From: Armatimonadota bacterium
GTDB lineage: Bacteria > Armatimonadota > DTGP01 > JAHWJO01
Length of the DNA: 5,308 nucleotides
Direction of reading: 5' to 3'
Assembly: GCA_019348365.1 (NCBI GenBank)
Contig: JAHWJO010000356.1
Location: forward strand, 1-5,308
The position numbers and the translations under genes were made by a program. Positions 5,298-5,308 of this stretch are shown piece by piece (within the stretch, counting starts at the first letter, position 1; the number at the start of each line of letters is the position of its first letter). The notes under the pieces were generated by a model. The model was not told the origin of the DNA and did not search any database. It saw only the letters and a list, made by a program, of their open reading frames with translations.

Positions 5298-5308
5298 AGA
5301 TCGGAAGA
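5298..5308. other. Residual Illumina adapter at the contig end
   Basis: The last 11 bases, AGATCGGAAGA, are identical to the first 11 bases of the Illumina TruSeq read-through adapter and sit exactly at the terminus. An 11-base match at that position by chance has a probability of about 1 in 4 million. It should be treated as non-biological sequence. Confidence 0.85.

Overview
The window is GC-rich bacterial DNA. No single gene fixes the taxon. A TlpA-type thioredoxin carrying a copper-amine-oxidase-N-type tail, a DUF4114 secreted protein and dispersed palindromic repeats would suit Armatimonadota, Chloroflexota or similar environmental phyla. That placement is inference and weak. The right end finishes in 11 bases identical to the start of the Illumina TruSeq adapter, so the window probably runs to the raw end of a draft or metagenomic contig.

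Layout. (1) Bases 2-793 (+) hold the C-terminal part of a larger, probably secreted protein ending in a DUF4114-like domain, closed by a perfect 10-bp hairpin terminator (830-869). (2) Bases 870-1154 carry a good sigma70-type promoter (881-909) and a long leader with nested hairpins. (3) Bases 1155-1796 and 1799-2620 (+) form a tight two-gene operon of exported thioredoxin-fold proteins: a peroxiredoxin-like protein with a CPVS site, then a TlpA-like CPPC protein with an extra C-terminal copper-amine-oxidase-N-type domain. A second hairpin terminator (2667-2694) ends it. (4) Bases 2695-3267 have no convincing gene. They hold small hairpins, a 23-bp-period tandem duplication and a dispersed-type imperfect inverted repeat (2930-3060) that makes spurious reading frames. 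(5) Bases 3268-5052 (+) encode a 594-aa cytoplasmic protein with an N-terminal ferredoxin-type Rieske [2Fe-2S] domain fused to about 470 residues of helical sequence in which an H-x-F motif recurs three times. (6) Bases 5071-5297 (-) are the C-terminal end of a convergent DUF2071-like gene cut by the contig end.

The clearest functional unit is the redoxin/TlpA pair, which probably handles thiol-disulfide or peroxide chemistry outside the cytoplasm. The Rieske-helical fusion is the least explained gene and the best candidate for undescribed biochemistry. The other genes appear to be independent transcription units.
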